8,813 nt of DNA from CAZSHB01 sp964606885 (GCA_964606885.1 CAZSHB010000018.1:1-8813); one strand, 5' to 3'. Shown: positions 1 to 5,947, counted from the stretch's first letter. The notes: generated by a model from the sequence alone, not told the origin. Translations and numbers: made by a program.

Positions 1-240
1 AAGCCATGAGTAGGCTATTAAGCGTTTTGTTTCAGTCAGAATTTTAGAGTCAACTAAAAGCGGATGGGCCGTTTGGAGGGGTAAAAGGGCGGCTACGGCG
101 ATCACAGGACCGGCTAGACAGCCTCTTCCAACTTCATCGATCCCGCATAAATAAGCTCCGGCCCGCCAAGCTTTTTGCTCGTACATGCCAGTTTCTGGCC
201 TGAAACAAACGGGTCTAGTTCTTGACAAATTCTTTTCCAT
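1..240 (-). CDS. rnhB: Ribonuclease HII, N-terminal part (cut by window edge)
   Basis: Read on the minus strand from an ATG at 240-238, this gives 80 codons without a stop and runs off the window edge. The segment CGIDEVGRGCLAGPV (about residues 32-46) is the RNase HII signature, with the first two acidic metal ligands of the active site at D35 and E36. A DSK motif follows at residues 64-66, as in the family. RNase HII cuts the RNA strand of RNA-DNA hybrids and removes single ribonucleotides from DNA. The later catalytic aspartates lie outside the window. About 30 residues precede the signature, more than in many homologues, and no clear Shine-Dalgarno site precedes the ATG, so the exact start is uncertain. 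The fragment is about 48% G+C by hand count, against roughly 38% in the adjacent repressor gene. It is divergent from that gene. Confidence 0.9.
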   Translation of the reverse strand, partial: MEKNLSRTRPVCFRPETGMYEQKAWRAGAYLCGIDEVGRGCLAGPVIAVAALLPLQTAHPLLVDSKILTETKRLIAYSWL

Positions 241-268
241 TTGACAACTATTGGTGGTGGTGTATTCT
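241..268 (+). promoter_or_regulatory. Predicted sigma70-type promoter for the HTH/S24 gene
   Basis: A perfect -35 hexamer TTGACA lies at 241-246 and a -10-like TATTCT at 263-268, separated by 16 bases. A start near position 275 would give a leader of about 88 bases before the ATG at 363. It abuts the start codon of the divergent rnhB gene. The assignment rests on hexamer match and position only. Confidence 0.5.
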
Positions 269-280
269 AATAGGAAATAC
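262..280. promoter_or_regulatory. Candidate operator: imperfect 19-bp palindrome over the -10 box
   Basis: The sequence has the form GTATT-N9-AATAC, with half-sites at 262-266 and 276-280. It covers the predicted -10 hexamer at 263-268, where a dimeric HTH repressor would block transcription. The gene just downstream encodes such a repressor, so autoregulation is a reasonable inference. Five-base half-sites can arise by chance, and no second copy was seen to support it. Confidence 0.35.
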
Positions 281-351
281 GCTGTGTTAAATAATTTATG
301 TATAACCAGTTTAAAACATCTAAGCGTGAATGCAATGTTTTGAGCTGCCGC

Positions 352-357
352 AAGGAG
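352..357 (+). promoter_or_regulatory. Shine-Dalgarno site that sets the repressor start
   Basis: AAGGAG sits five bases upstream of the ATG at 363. An in-frame ATG at 330 has no comparable site and would add 11 residues (starting MQCFELPQGE) before the HTH domain that are partly the translated ribosome binding site. The start at 363 is therefore preferred. Confidence 0.8.
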
Positions 358-362
358 AAGTT

Positions 363-1034
363 ATGTCTCTAACTGCTTTAAGGGTTAAAGAGCTTTTACG
401 CGAAAAAGGTTGGACAACTAAAGTGTTGGCCGAAAAAACCGGTATGTCGGAAAGTTATCTTACCCATATTAAAAACGGAACTCGTCGTTGGAACGAAGAT
501 TCTTTAAAAAAATTAGCCAATGCTTTTGAAGTAAGCCCTATCGATCTTTTTGCAGAACGCAGAAAGAGAACTGATAACATTGATAACAATGTAAGCATGC
601 CTGAACGTTCAGATCTTGATCTTAAAGTTCAAGTTGTTCCAGTAGTTGGTGATGTGCCTTCAAATCCTTCTCCTTATAATAACCAGCTTATGCAAACAAC
701 AACCGGCTATAAAGATGTATTTGTGCCAGTTTTAAACGCAACTGACACGGGTATGTTCGCTCTTGCTATTGATAACAACATGCTTGCTCCTACCTTTGTT
801 AAAGGTGATTTGTTGATCGTTTCTCCAGAAGTGTGGTCTCGCTCAGGCGATATCGCTGCTGTAGAATATGGCAATGACACCGTTGTTAAGGCTATTATGC
901 AAGTAACGTTTAGTGAAGATTTCATTGTTCTTGAATCACCAAGCAGAAAACAGGCCCCCGTGGCTCTTGTTCGTGGCAAAGATCATTTTAGAATTATTGG
1001 TCGCGTGATTCAAAGAATTCAAAAGTTCGTATAA
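363..1034 (+). CDS. HTH (XRE) / S24-like repressor, apparently unable to self-cleave
   Basis: This 223-residue protein has two domains. Residues 5-63 form an XRE/Cro-type helix-turn-helix (recognition region around TGMSESYLTHIKNGT). Residues 90-217 match the LexA/CI C-terminal (S24) fold. In active family members a GDSM motif holds the serine nucleophile, but here the aligned motif is DNNM at 137-140, so the serine is asparagine 139. The partner lysine survives in VVKAI (K176). The usual Ala-Gly cleavage bond after the GR-V-A segment is replaced: PVVGDVPSN at 93-101 has Ser-Asn there. The protein should still dimerise and bind DNA but probably does not autocleave in response to RecA filaments. 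It is monocistronic, with its own promoter and terminator. Its targets are unknown; it could be a resident regulator or a phage-derived repressor. Confidence 0.8.
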   Translation: MSLTALRVKELLREKGWTTKVLAEKTGMSESYLTHIKNGTRRWNEDSLKKLANAFEVSPIDLFAERRKRTDNIDNNVSMPERSDLDLKVQVVPVVGDVPSNPSPYNNQLMQTTTGYKDVFVPVLNATDTGMFALAIDNNMLAPTFVKGDLLIVSPEVWSRSGDIAAVEYGNDTVVKAIMQVTFSEDFIVLESPSRKQAPVALVRGKDHFRIIGRVIQRIQKFV

Positions 1035-1058
1035 GAACGATCTATCTAGCTAATTGAG

Positions 1059-1100
1059 ATACCAGAAAGACTAGTAAAATCTAGGGTTTCTGGTATTTTT
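1059..1100 (+). terminator. Intrinsic terminator after the repressor gene
   Basis: A perfect 10-bp stem pairs ATACCAGAAA (1059-1068) with TTTCTGGTAT (1087-1096). An inner CTAG/CTAG pairing is possible in the loop. A run of five T ends the element at 1096-1100. It begins 24 bases after the stop codon, which fits termination of a single-gene transcript. Confidence 0.8.
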
Positions 1101-1174
1101 ATTGAGAGTCTGAACAAAGCTGAAAAGCAAAAGCAGACGTGGTTTTCTAAATAAAATAGCAAACGGGCTTATTT

Positions 1175-1180
1175 TATAAT
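1175..1180 (+). promoter_or_regulatory. Predicted -10 box of the rpsF-rpsR promoter
   Basis: A perfect TATAAT lies 50 bases upstream of the rpsF start, after the terminator of the previous unit, so a promoter is expected in this gap. No good -35 hexamer is found at 16-19 bases, but the upstream stretch is AT-rich. Transcription would begin near 1187. Confidence 0.5.
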
Positions 1181-1199
1181 GTCGCTTTAGGGCGACATT
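1178..1199 (+). repeat. Perfect 8-bp inverted repeat in the rpsF leader region
   Basis: AATGTCGC (1178-1185) and GCGACATT (1192-1199) form a perfect stem with a six-base loop. The element overlaps the end of the -10 box and the expected transcription start. It could be a DNA operator, or an RNA hairpin if transcription starts further upstream. It lacks a T-run long enough for a terminator. Confidence 0.55.
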
Positions 1200-1230
1200 T
1201 CCAATTGGTAACCGTTGAAGGAGTTCTTAG

Positions 1231-1677
1231 ATGAATCGTTACGAAACGCTTCTTCTTGTTGTTCCTGGTATTACTGGGGACGAGTCAAATCTCTTGGAAC
1301 GTAACTTTGAAAAGTTGCTCCAAGAATCAAAAGGAACAGTAGTTTCTTTTGAAAAATGGGGTAAATGCCGTTTGGCGTATCCTGTTCGTCACAATGAGTA
1401 TGGTGTCTATTTCTTAGTTCGTTTTGAACTTGATCCAGCATCTGATTTCTTTAAAACTGTCGACACAATGTTCACCATTAAGTACTCAGACGTTATTATG
1501 CGTTCTAGCACGGTGAAGATTGAAAAAGGCAAGCGTTATGGTGACTTCCGCCCTGATACGGTTGAAGAAATGCCAACACGCGATGTTAATGACTTTCTAA
1601 GAGATAATAAGATGCAGGGTCTTATTGCTTCAGATGATGATATGGACGATTCAGATGATGAAGGGGTACATGCATGA
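1231..1677 (+). CDS. rpsF: 30S ribosomal protein bS6
   Basis: This 148-residue protein opens with MNRYETLLLVVPG and carries the S6 core, including WGKCRLAYPVRHNEYGVYFLVRFE and the strand around YSDVIMRSS. S6 pairs with S18 on the platform of the small subunit. The core ends near residue 100. The last 45 or so residues are an extension ending in an acidic run (DDDMDDSDDEG), similar in character to the acidic tails that RimK lengthens with glutamate in some bacteria; whether RimK exists here is unknown. The start is set by AAGGAG at 1218-1223, seven bases before the ATG. The gene overlaps rpsR by four bases (ATGA), which should couple translation of the two partners. The ssb gene often found between them is absent. 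Confidence 0.96.
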   Translation: MNRYETLLLVVPGITGDESNLLERNFEKLLQESKGTVVSFEKWGKCRLAYPVRHNEYGVYFLVRFELDPASDFFKTVDTMFTIKYSDVIMRSSTVKIEKGKRYGDFRPDTVEEMPTRDVNDFLRDNKMQGLIASDDDMDDSDDEGVHA

Positions 1678-1961
1678 AGAAGATTAAATTAAAAGTTAGC
1701 TCACGATTGATGAAAAAAAGAAATCGTCGTAATGGTGCTAACCGTGCTAAGCAATGTCGCTTTTGTGCAGGTCCAGAACAAGCACATTTGATCGATTACA
1801 AGAACGTACATGTTCTTAAAGCGTATATGACTGAACGAGGCAAAATTCTTTCTTCAAGAATTTCAGGTACTTGCTCATTCCATCAACGTGGCATCGCTGG
1901 TGCAGTTAAAATGTCTCGCACTATGGCTTTATTGCCGTACTGCCAACCACATTTTAACTAA
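1674..1961 (+). CDS. rpsR: 30S ribosomal protein bS18
   Basis: The 95-residue product carries the S18 signature: CRFC at 28-31, IDYKNVHVLKAYMTERGKIL, RISGTCSFHQR and ALLPY. S18 binds 16S rRNA as a heterodimer with S6. It is longer than the usual 70-80 residues because of a basic N-terminal extension and a short tail (CQPHFN). Besides the CxxC pair there are C67, C90 and H93, so a bound metal is possible; this is inference. The start lies inside the end of rpsF (ATGA overlap) and has AAGGGG seven bases upstream, at 1661-1666. The rplI gene that commonly follows rpsR is not here; truA follows after 39 bases. No convincing terminator is seen between them, so read-through into truA is possible. 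Confidence 0.96.
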   Translation: MKKIKLKVSSRLMKKRNRRNGANRAKQCRFCAGPEQAHLIDYKNVHVLKAYMTERGKILSSRISGTCSFHQRGIAGAVKMSRTMALLPYCQPHFN

Positions 1962-2000
1962 AATCTCGTCTTAGACTAAGATTATATAAGGTCCCTTTGT

Positions 2001-2786
2001 ATGTACTTTTATAAATTAACAGTGGCATATGACGGGACCTCTTATTTTGGATGGCAATGCCAACCCAACTTACCTACCGTGGAAGCAGTCTTTAAAGAGA
2101 TTCTTACTGGTATGTTTCATCAAAAAAAATTCTATTTTCTTGCCGCTTCTCGCACCGATTCTGGTGTGCACGCGCATGGTCAAGTAGCACGTCTTGGTAT
2201 GGCTCTTGAGTTTACGCCAGAAAAACTTCAGTATATTTTTAATAAAGTACTTCCTGTTGGTATCAGTGTTCGCGCTGTTGAACGTGTTTCCACGCAGTTT
2301 CATGCACAAAAAAATGTGTTGTATAAACGTTATGTGTATACGCTCTGCGCAGATAGGCCATTACCAGAGTTAGAACGATTTTCTTGGACAGTGGGCAAAC
2401 CATTAGATCATGAACGGTTACAAGCTATTTTAGTATGTTTTGTTGGTACTCATGATTTTAGATTATACGCTAAAGAACCTGGCGATAAAATCACTATTAA
2501 AACCATAGACAGTATTAATCTTGAGTATAACCCGCACACGTACAGCATACGTATTAGTGTACAAGGTAAATCGTTTTTGCATTTGATGATCCGTAGAATA
2601 GTAGGCGCCTCAGTAGCGCTTTGTGTGGATAATGTTCATGATTACAAAACGGTGATACATAAGAGTTTGGCGCGTGGTGTTACCGATTTTGGTTTGATGA
2701 AAAACTTGCCAACAGCACCCCCACAGGGATTATGCTTAGAGCAAGTCGTGTATACAACAAAAGGATATGATGAAGAACATAAGTAA
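2001..2786 (+). CDS. truA: tRNA pseudouridine(38-40) synthase
   Basis: A 261-residue TruA. It converts uridines 38-40 of the tRNA anticodon arm to pseudouridine. The N-terminus YDGTSYFGWQCQP is typical, and the catalytic aspartate is D53 in SRTDSGVHAHGQVAR. Further family blocks are YKRYVYTL, FVGTHDFR and, near the C-terminus, GKSFLHLMIRRIVG. The length matches the family. The ATG at 2001 is preceded by AAGG at 1988-1991, nine bases away. The 3' end overlaps the start of the downstream GNAT gene by 17 bases, so the two are likely co-transcribed. No residue loss or frameshift is visible. Confidence 0.96.
   Translation: MYFYKLTVAYDGTSYFGWQCQPNLPTVEAVFKEILTGMFHQKKFYFLAASRTDSGVHAHGQVARLGMALEFTPEKLQYIFNKVLPVGISVRAVERVSTQFHAQKNVLYKRYVYTLCADRPLPELERFSWTVGKPLDHERLQAILVCFVGTHDFRLYAKEPGDKITIKTIDSINLEYNPHTYSIRISVQGKSFLHLMIRRIVGASVALCVDNVHDYKTVIHKSLARGVTDFGLMKNLPTAPPQGLCLEQVVYTTKGYDEEHK
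2760..2765 (+). promoter_or_regulatory. Shine-Dalgarno site deciding between two adjacent ATGs
   Basis: AAAGGA at 2760-2765 lies inside the end of truA. It is one base from the ATG at 2767 and four bases from the ATG at 2770. The second ATG has the workable spacing, so the GNAT protein is taken to begin MKNIS at 2770. Confidence 0.6.
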
Positions 2787-3324
2787 AAAATTAGTCGTTG
2801 GTGTGCTGCTCGGTTTTTTAGTTTTGAGCAGTGCCTTTTTATATTATCGTGGGCAGCCAGCTTCTTTTGGATCGATTCAAGATTATGTACCCGGTCGGGA
2901 TAAGCCATTTGCAATGCGTCAATTTAAAGAACATCAGTGGATGCTTTTTGCAAACCCAAATCCTGATATGGATCATATTCTTGATACGCTGTCCCCTAAT
3001 AAGTACAGCCCACAGCACTTTGGTAAAATGACGATTAAGTTGTTGTACCGTGATAATCAACCTGCCGGATTTGTTACGTATTATATGGAAACATCCTACC
3101 AAGGCAGAATTTTATTTTTGGTAGTTGATAAAGATTTCCAAGGTAAAGGCTGTGGTAGAGAGTTAATGCTGTATGCAATTGGTGAACTTGCAAAAATGGG
3201 TTCAAAAACTATTAAGCTCTTTACACGACACGAAAATACACGCGCACAAAAACTCTACGAAAGCTTAGGCTTTGTCGTAGAAGGTAAAGATGAGTACGGA
3301 CTCTTTTATCGCAAAAAACTTTAA
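2770..3324 (+). CDS. GNAT-family acetyltransferase with N-terminal membrane segment
   Basis: The protein has 184 residues. Residues 8-26 are a continuous hydrophobic stretch (LVVGVLLGFLVLSSAFLYY) after three lysines, a signal anchor or uncleaved signal peptide. Residues 85-180 are a GNAT domain: FLVVDKDFQGKGCGREL contains the acetyl-CoA pyrophosphate-binding Q-x-x-G-x-G loop (124-129), and NTRAQKLYESLGFV is the usual C-terminal helix-strand block. By the positive-inside rule the N-terminus stays in the cytoplasm and the GNAT domain faces outward, which is odd for an enzyme using acetyl-CoA. An inverted topology or a non-acetyltransferase role is possible. Its substrate is unknown. The start lies within the truA end, suggesting coupling. 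The stop overlaps the stop codon of convergent gpmI. Confidence 0.8.
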   Translation: MKNISKKLVVGVLLGFLVLSSAFLYYRGQPASFGSIQDYVPGRDKPFAMRQFKEHQWMLFANPNPDMDHILDTLSPNKYSPQHFGKMTIKLLYRDNQPAGFVTYYMETSYQGRILFLVVDKDFQGKGCGRELMLYAIGELAKMGSKTIKLFTRHENTRAQKLYESLGFVVEGKDEYGLFYRKKL

Positions 3325-4805
3325 GATTGCAGTAGTAGTTTTTTAATACGTGGGGCTATGTCTTTTAGTTGAGTCATAGCCTCACTTTTGTTTTTATCAT
3401 GCGGATTAATCTCTAAAAAATAGACAGGGTTATTGGTGTGTGCAGTACGCGGTTGCTGCGCTTGTTCGTCAAACATATCTTCCGCATTGCCATGATCGCC
3501 TGTTACCAGCATAATTCCCTGTTGTTCTATAACCAGCTGTGTGTACAGCTTTTGCAACTGTGTATCAAGACACGTAAGACTCTTTTTTGTAAGTTCTAAA
3601 TCACCTGTGTGGCCTACCATATCTGCGTTGGCATAGTTAATCAGATAAAAATCGCACGGTTTGTTTTGTAAAGATGCAATTACTTTTTGCGTAATGTTTG
3701 GCGCTTGCATGCACGGGTGTTGGGAGATTTTATCGGGTGCGTATGAGGGTATCAGCACCCGTGTTTCGTGTGCATGCTGAGTTTCTTGCCCACCATTAAA
3801 AAAGTAGGTGACATGTGCGTACTTGGTAGTTTCAGCAATAGTAAACGTTGTGTAACCGTGAGCATCTAGCGTGGCAATAAGGCTTGCTGGTTTTGGTTGG
3901 GCAGGAAAAAGAATGGTTGTTTTGTACTGATCACCGTAACTGACTGGTGTTATAAAAAAACTGAGATTAATGTTGTGTGTTCCTGCAGTCTGATTATCGT
4001 GTAAGAAAAGTGATGTTAGTTGACGCGCTCTATCAGGTCTAAAATTAAAAAAGATAACGCCATCTCCCGGTTTGATATATCCATCTTTGCGTAATGCGCA
4101 GGGTGGCGTAAATTCTTCAGTTATGTTTTGTGCATAGGTAGTTTTGAGTGCTTCTTGCCAGGTAGTTATGTGTGTTGGGGCTTGGGTAAGTAGTTTGTAT
4201 GCTTGTGCTGTCAGATGCCATTGTGTATCTCTGTCCATGGCGTAGGATCTGCCGATGACTGATGCTAAAACAACATGGGGATGCATGTGTGTATAGCTAT
4301 CCAATTGTTCTAAAAAAGCGCCTGCGCTGTGCGGCGTAGTGTCTCTGCCATCTAAAAAAGCGTGAATAAAGATGTGTTGTATTCCTGCTTTTTCTGCTGC
4401 TTTTATATAGCCATAGAGATGCTCAATGGTGCTATGTACACCAGTATCAGAAAAGAGCCCCATAATATGCAGAGCCTTTTTTTCTTGAGTCAGTGTAGTT
4501 AATGCGTGTGTTAGTATGGGATTGGTAAAAAAAGTGCCATCTTGCAGTGCATTATTAATACGTGTCAGTGGTTGTTCTATAGGTGTGCCCAGACCAATAG
4601 TCATGTGGCCAACTTCAGAGTTGCCAATAGTATTTGTAGGTAAACCAACAGCGGTGCCTGATGCTTCTAGCGTTGTCCATGGGTAGTGTGCAAGCATAGA
4701 ATGGAACCACGGCATGTCCGCTTGCGCTACGGCATTATATGCCGACTGTATGCGGTATCCAAAGCCATCAAGGATAATAAGTGCCACGGGATACTGGTTT
4801 TTCAT
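3321..4805 (-). CDS. gpmI: 2,3-bisphosphoglycerate-independent phosphoglycerate mutase
   Basis: The 494-residue enzyme interconverts 3- and 2-phosphoglycerate in glycolysis, using two Mn(II)-type metal ions and a phosphoserine intermediate. Motifs run in the expected order: ALIILDGFGYR (metal ligand D13), GNSEVGHMTIG with the phosphorylated serine S63, LDGRDTTPHS, GRSYAMDRDTQW, FFNFRPDRARQLT, IAETTKYAHVTYFFNGG, NYANADMVGHTGD and VTGDHGNAEDM. Length is close to the usual 510 or so. The ATG at 4805 has AAGGA seven bases upstream (4813-4817 on this strand). It is transcribed away from the small exported-protein gene and converges with the GNAT gene, with no terminator visible at the junction. 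All catalytic motifs look intact. Confidence 0.97.
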   Translation of the reverse strand: MKNQYPVALIILDGFGYRIQSAYNAVAQADMPWFHSMLAHYPWTTLEASGTAVGLPTNTIGNSEVGHMTIGLGTPIEQPLTRINNALQDGTFFTNPILTHALTTLTQEKKALHIMGLFSDTGVHSTIEHLYGYIKAAEKAGIQHIFIHAFLDGRDTTPHSAGAFLEQLDSYTHMHPHVVLASVIGRSYAMDRDTQWHLTAQAYKLLTQAPTHITTWQEALKTTYAQNITEEFTPPCALRKDGYIKPGDGVIFFNFRPDRARQLTSLFLHDNQTAGTHNINLSFFITPVSYGDQYKTTILFPAQPKPASLIATLDAHGYTTFTIAETTKYAHVTYFFNGGQETQHAHETRVLIPSYAPDKISQHPCMQAPNITQKVIASLQNKPCDFYLINYANADMVGHTGDLELTKKSLTCLDTQLQKLYTQLVIEQQGIMLVTGDHGNAEDMFDEQAQQPRTAHTNNPVYFLEINPHDKNKSEAMTQLKDIAPRIKKLLLQS

Positions 4806-4835
4806 GTATTTGTCCTTTTTTAATCGAGACTCTCT

Positions 4836-4844
4836 TGGTATACT
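4836..4844 (+). promoter_or_regulatory. Extended -10 promoter for the small exported protein and rsmE
   Basis: TGG followed by TATACT gives a TGn extended -10 element, which can offset the poor -35 region upstream (a T-rich stretch). Transcription would start near 4851, leaving about 34 bases before the ATG at 4885. Its -10 forms the left arm of the inverted repeat at 4839-4872. Confidence 0.5.
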
Positions 4845-4872
4845 TAAGGATTCTTATTTCACCATAAGTATA
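4839..4872. repeat. Perfect 8-bp inverted repeat in the divergent promoter region
   Basis: TATACTTA (4839-4846) and TAAGTATA (4865-4872) are exact inverted copies with an 18-base spacer. Each arm contains TATACT on its own strand, so the pair may simply be two -10 boxes facing each other, one for gpmI and one for the rightward operon. It may instead be a regulator site. Confidence 0.55.
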
Positions 4873-4884
4873 AAAAGGTACATC

Positions 4885-5196
4885 ATGAAAAAAATAATAG
4901 TAATTTCTTCCCTTGTTTTAGGTAGTGCAATCTGTGCAGAGAGCAGTGAAGGTATGCCAGTAGTAGTTGTAGAACAGTCAGTTGTTACAGAAAAGCCACA
5001 AGAGTCAGTTGAAGACATGGCAGTTTTGACAGATGACGCAGACAACTTAAAAGAGCTGTTTGGTAATGAAGATGAGTATTTGGAAGATATTCCTGTAGCT
5101 TCTTTAGCAGATATTAAAAAAACATACCCAGGTGTTTTAGGATATGTACGTGTTGCATTACGCTACATGTATACAACTATTACGGGATTAGCATAA
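4885..5196 (+). CDS. Small exported acidic protein, function unknown
   Basis: I do not recognise this 103-residue protein. It starts with a signal peptide: MKK, a hydrophobic core (IIVISSLVLGSA) and a likely signal peptidase I site after ICA at residue 18. The -1 residue is not compatible with a normal lipobox. The mature part is acidic in the middle (about residues 38-70) and ends in a mildly hydrophobic, tyrosine-rich stretch (about 81-103: YPGVLGYVRVALRYMYTTIT). AAGG at 4875-4878 lies six bases upstream of the ATG. A longer reading with a start far upstream would run through the divergent promoter region and gpmI antisense, so it is rejected. rsmE follows 13 bases after the stop, so the two are probably one transcript, though a functional link is not evident. 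Confidence 0.75.
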   Translation: MKKIIVISSLVLGSAICAESSEGMPVVVVEQSVVTEKPQESVEDMAVLTDDADNLKELFGNEDEYLEDIPVASLADIKKTYPGVLGYVRVALRYMYTTITGLA

Positions 5197-5202
5197 AAAA
5201 GG
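5195..5202 (+). promoter_or_regulatory. Shine-Dalgarno site that sets the rsmE start
   Basis: AAAAAAGG overlaps the stop codon of the upstream gene and lies seven bases before the ATG at 5210. An in-frame TTG at 5204 is only one base away and is an unlikely start. Confidence 0.65.
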
Positions 5203-5209
5203 CTTGCTT

Positions 5210-5947
5210 ATGTCGTATCAAAAAAATAGCCACGAATTTGCACTGTTCGTTTCGGAGTTGCGTGCTACGGGTAAAGAAGTAATAGTGCAAGATCCGGATA
5301 CAGTTCACCGCATGACGCATGTACTGCGTTTAACGGTGGGCGATAGTGTGACGCTTTTTTCTGCTACACAAGTGCTGCGCGTGCTGGTTAACAGTATGAC
5401 TAAAAAAGCAGTGAGCTGTCAGATAGAGCAGGTTATAACTCCTACTAGACTGGTACCGCGTATCACGCTGCTGTTACCTGTGCTTAAAAAAGAAGCGTTA
5501 GAAGAAGCGATCTACAGCGCAGTAGAATTGGGCGTTACAGAACTGGCGTTAGTTAAAACAGAAAAAACGCATGCAGCAGCCTTTCTGCAAGCGCATCATG
5601 ACCGGTTATTAAAAATTATTCATGCAGCACAAGAACAGGCAAAACAATTTGTGCCTATTACGCTCACAGGGCCAGTTACACTTATAGAAGCAGTTGCTAC
5701 ACACACTAAAATTCCAACAAAAATAGTAGCGCTGCAAGGTGGTGGCACATTACTCAGTTGCTTAAAAGCTCATCCTAAAGATGCAGACATACTCTTGGCA
5801 GTAGGTCCAGAAGCCGATTTTACAGATCAAGAAAAGATATTTTTACAAGAAAACAACTTTATACCGGTTAGTTTAGGCTCCACCGTATTACGTGCTCAGC
5901 AGGCCGTAACGGTGCTTGTTGGTGCGGTGCGAGCATTCACCGTTTAA
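5210..5947 (+). CDS. rsmE: RsmE-like 16S rRNA m3U1498 methyltransferase, divergent
   Basis: The 245-residue protein has the RsmE layout: an N-terminal PUA-like part with HRMTHVLRL (33-41), then a SPOUT knot domain. Family blocks include LKKEALEEAIYSAVELGVTEL, an EQ..VP block at 142-149, VGPEADFTDQE and LGSTVLRAQQAV. RsmE methylates U1498 of 16S rRNA with S-adenosylmethionine. Several conserved positions differ from the usual consensus: GPEGG is GPEAD (199-203), the RTET of the last knot loop is RAQQ (228-231), and the arginine of EQxxR is lysine or glutamine. These lie in the cofactor-binding knot, so activity or substrate may be altered. Length matches the family. It is the second gene of the unit that starts at 4885. 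Confidence 0.82.
   Translation: MSYQKNSHEFALFVSELRATGKEVIVQDPDTVHRMTHVLRLTVGDSVTLFSATQVLRVLVNSMTKKAVSCQIEQVITPTRLVPRITLLLPVLKKEALEEAIYSAVELGVTELALVKTEKTHAAAFLQAHHDRLLKIIHAAQEQAKQFVPITLTGPVTLIEAVATHTKIPTKIVALQGGGTLLSCLKAHPKDADILLAVGPEADFTDQEKIFLQENNFIPVSLGSTVLRAQQAVTVLVGAVRAFTV

Noticed and set aside
330..362. Upstream ATG at 330 for the repressor
   Set aside because: It has no Shine-Dalgarno site and the extra residues are the translated leader and ribosome site; the ATG at 363 has AAGGAG five bases away.
1108..1138. Hairpin GTCTG...CAGAC with an inner GCT-GAAA-AGC, possible small RNA or leader
   Set aside because: The stems are short with large internal loops, and it lies upstream of the likely rpsF transcription start.
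1962..1983. AATCT/AGATT inverted repeat after rpsR as a terminator
   Set aside because: The stem is five AT-rich pairs and no T-run follows, so it is unlikely to terminate.
2831..3102. Small open frames on both strands within the GNAT gene
   Set aside because: They are out-of-frame shadows of a gene with a clear domain and have no ribosome sites or recognisable content.
4714..4884. Longer reading of the small exported protein from an ATG at 4714
   Set aside because: It would run antisense through the gpmI start and the promoter region, and would bury the signal peptide. The ATG at 4885 has a good ribosome site and a signal peptide directly after it.
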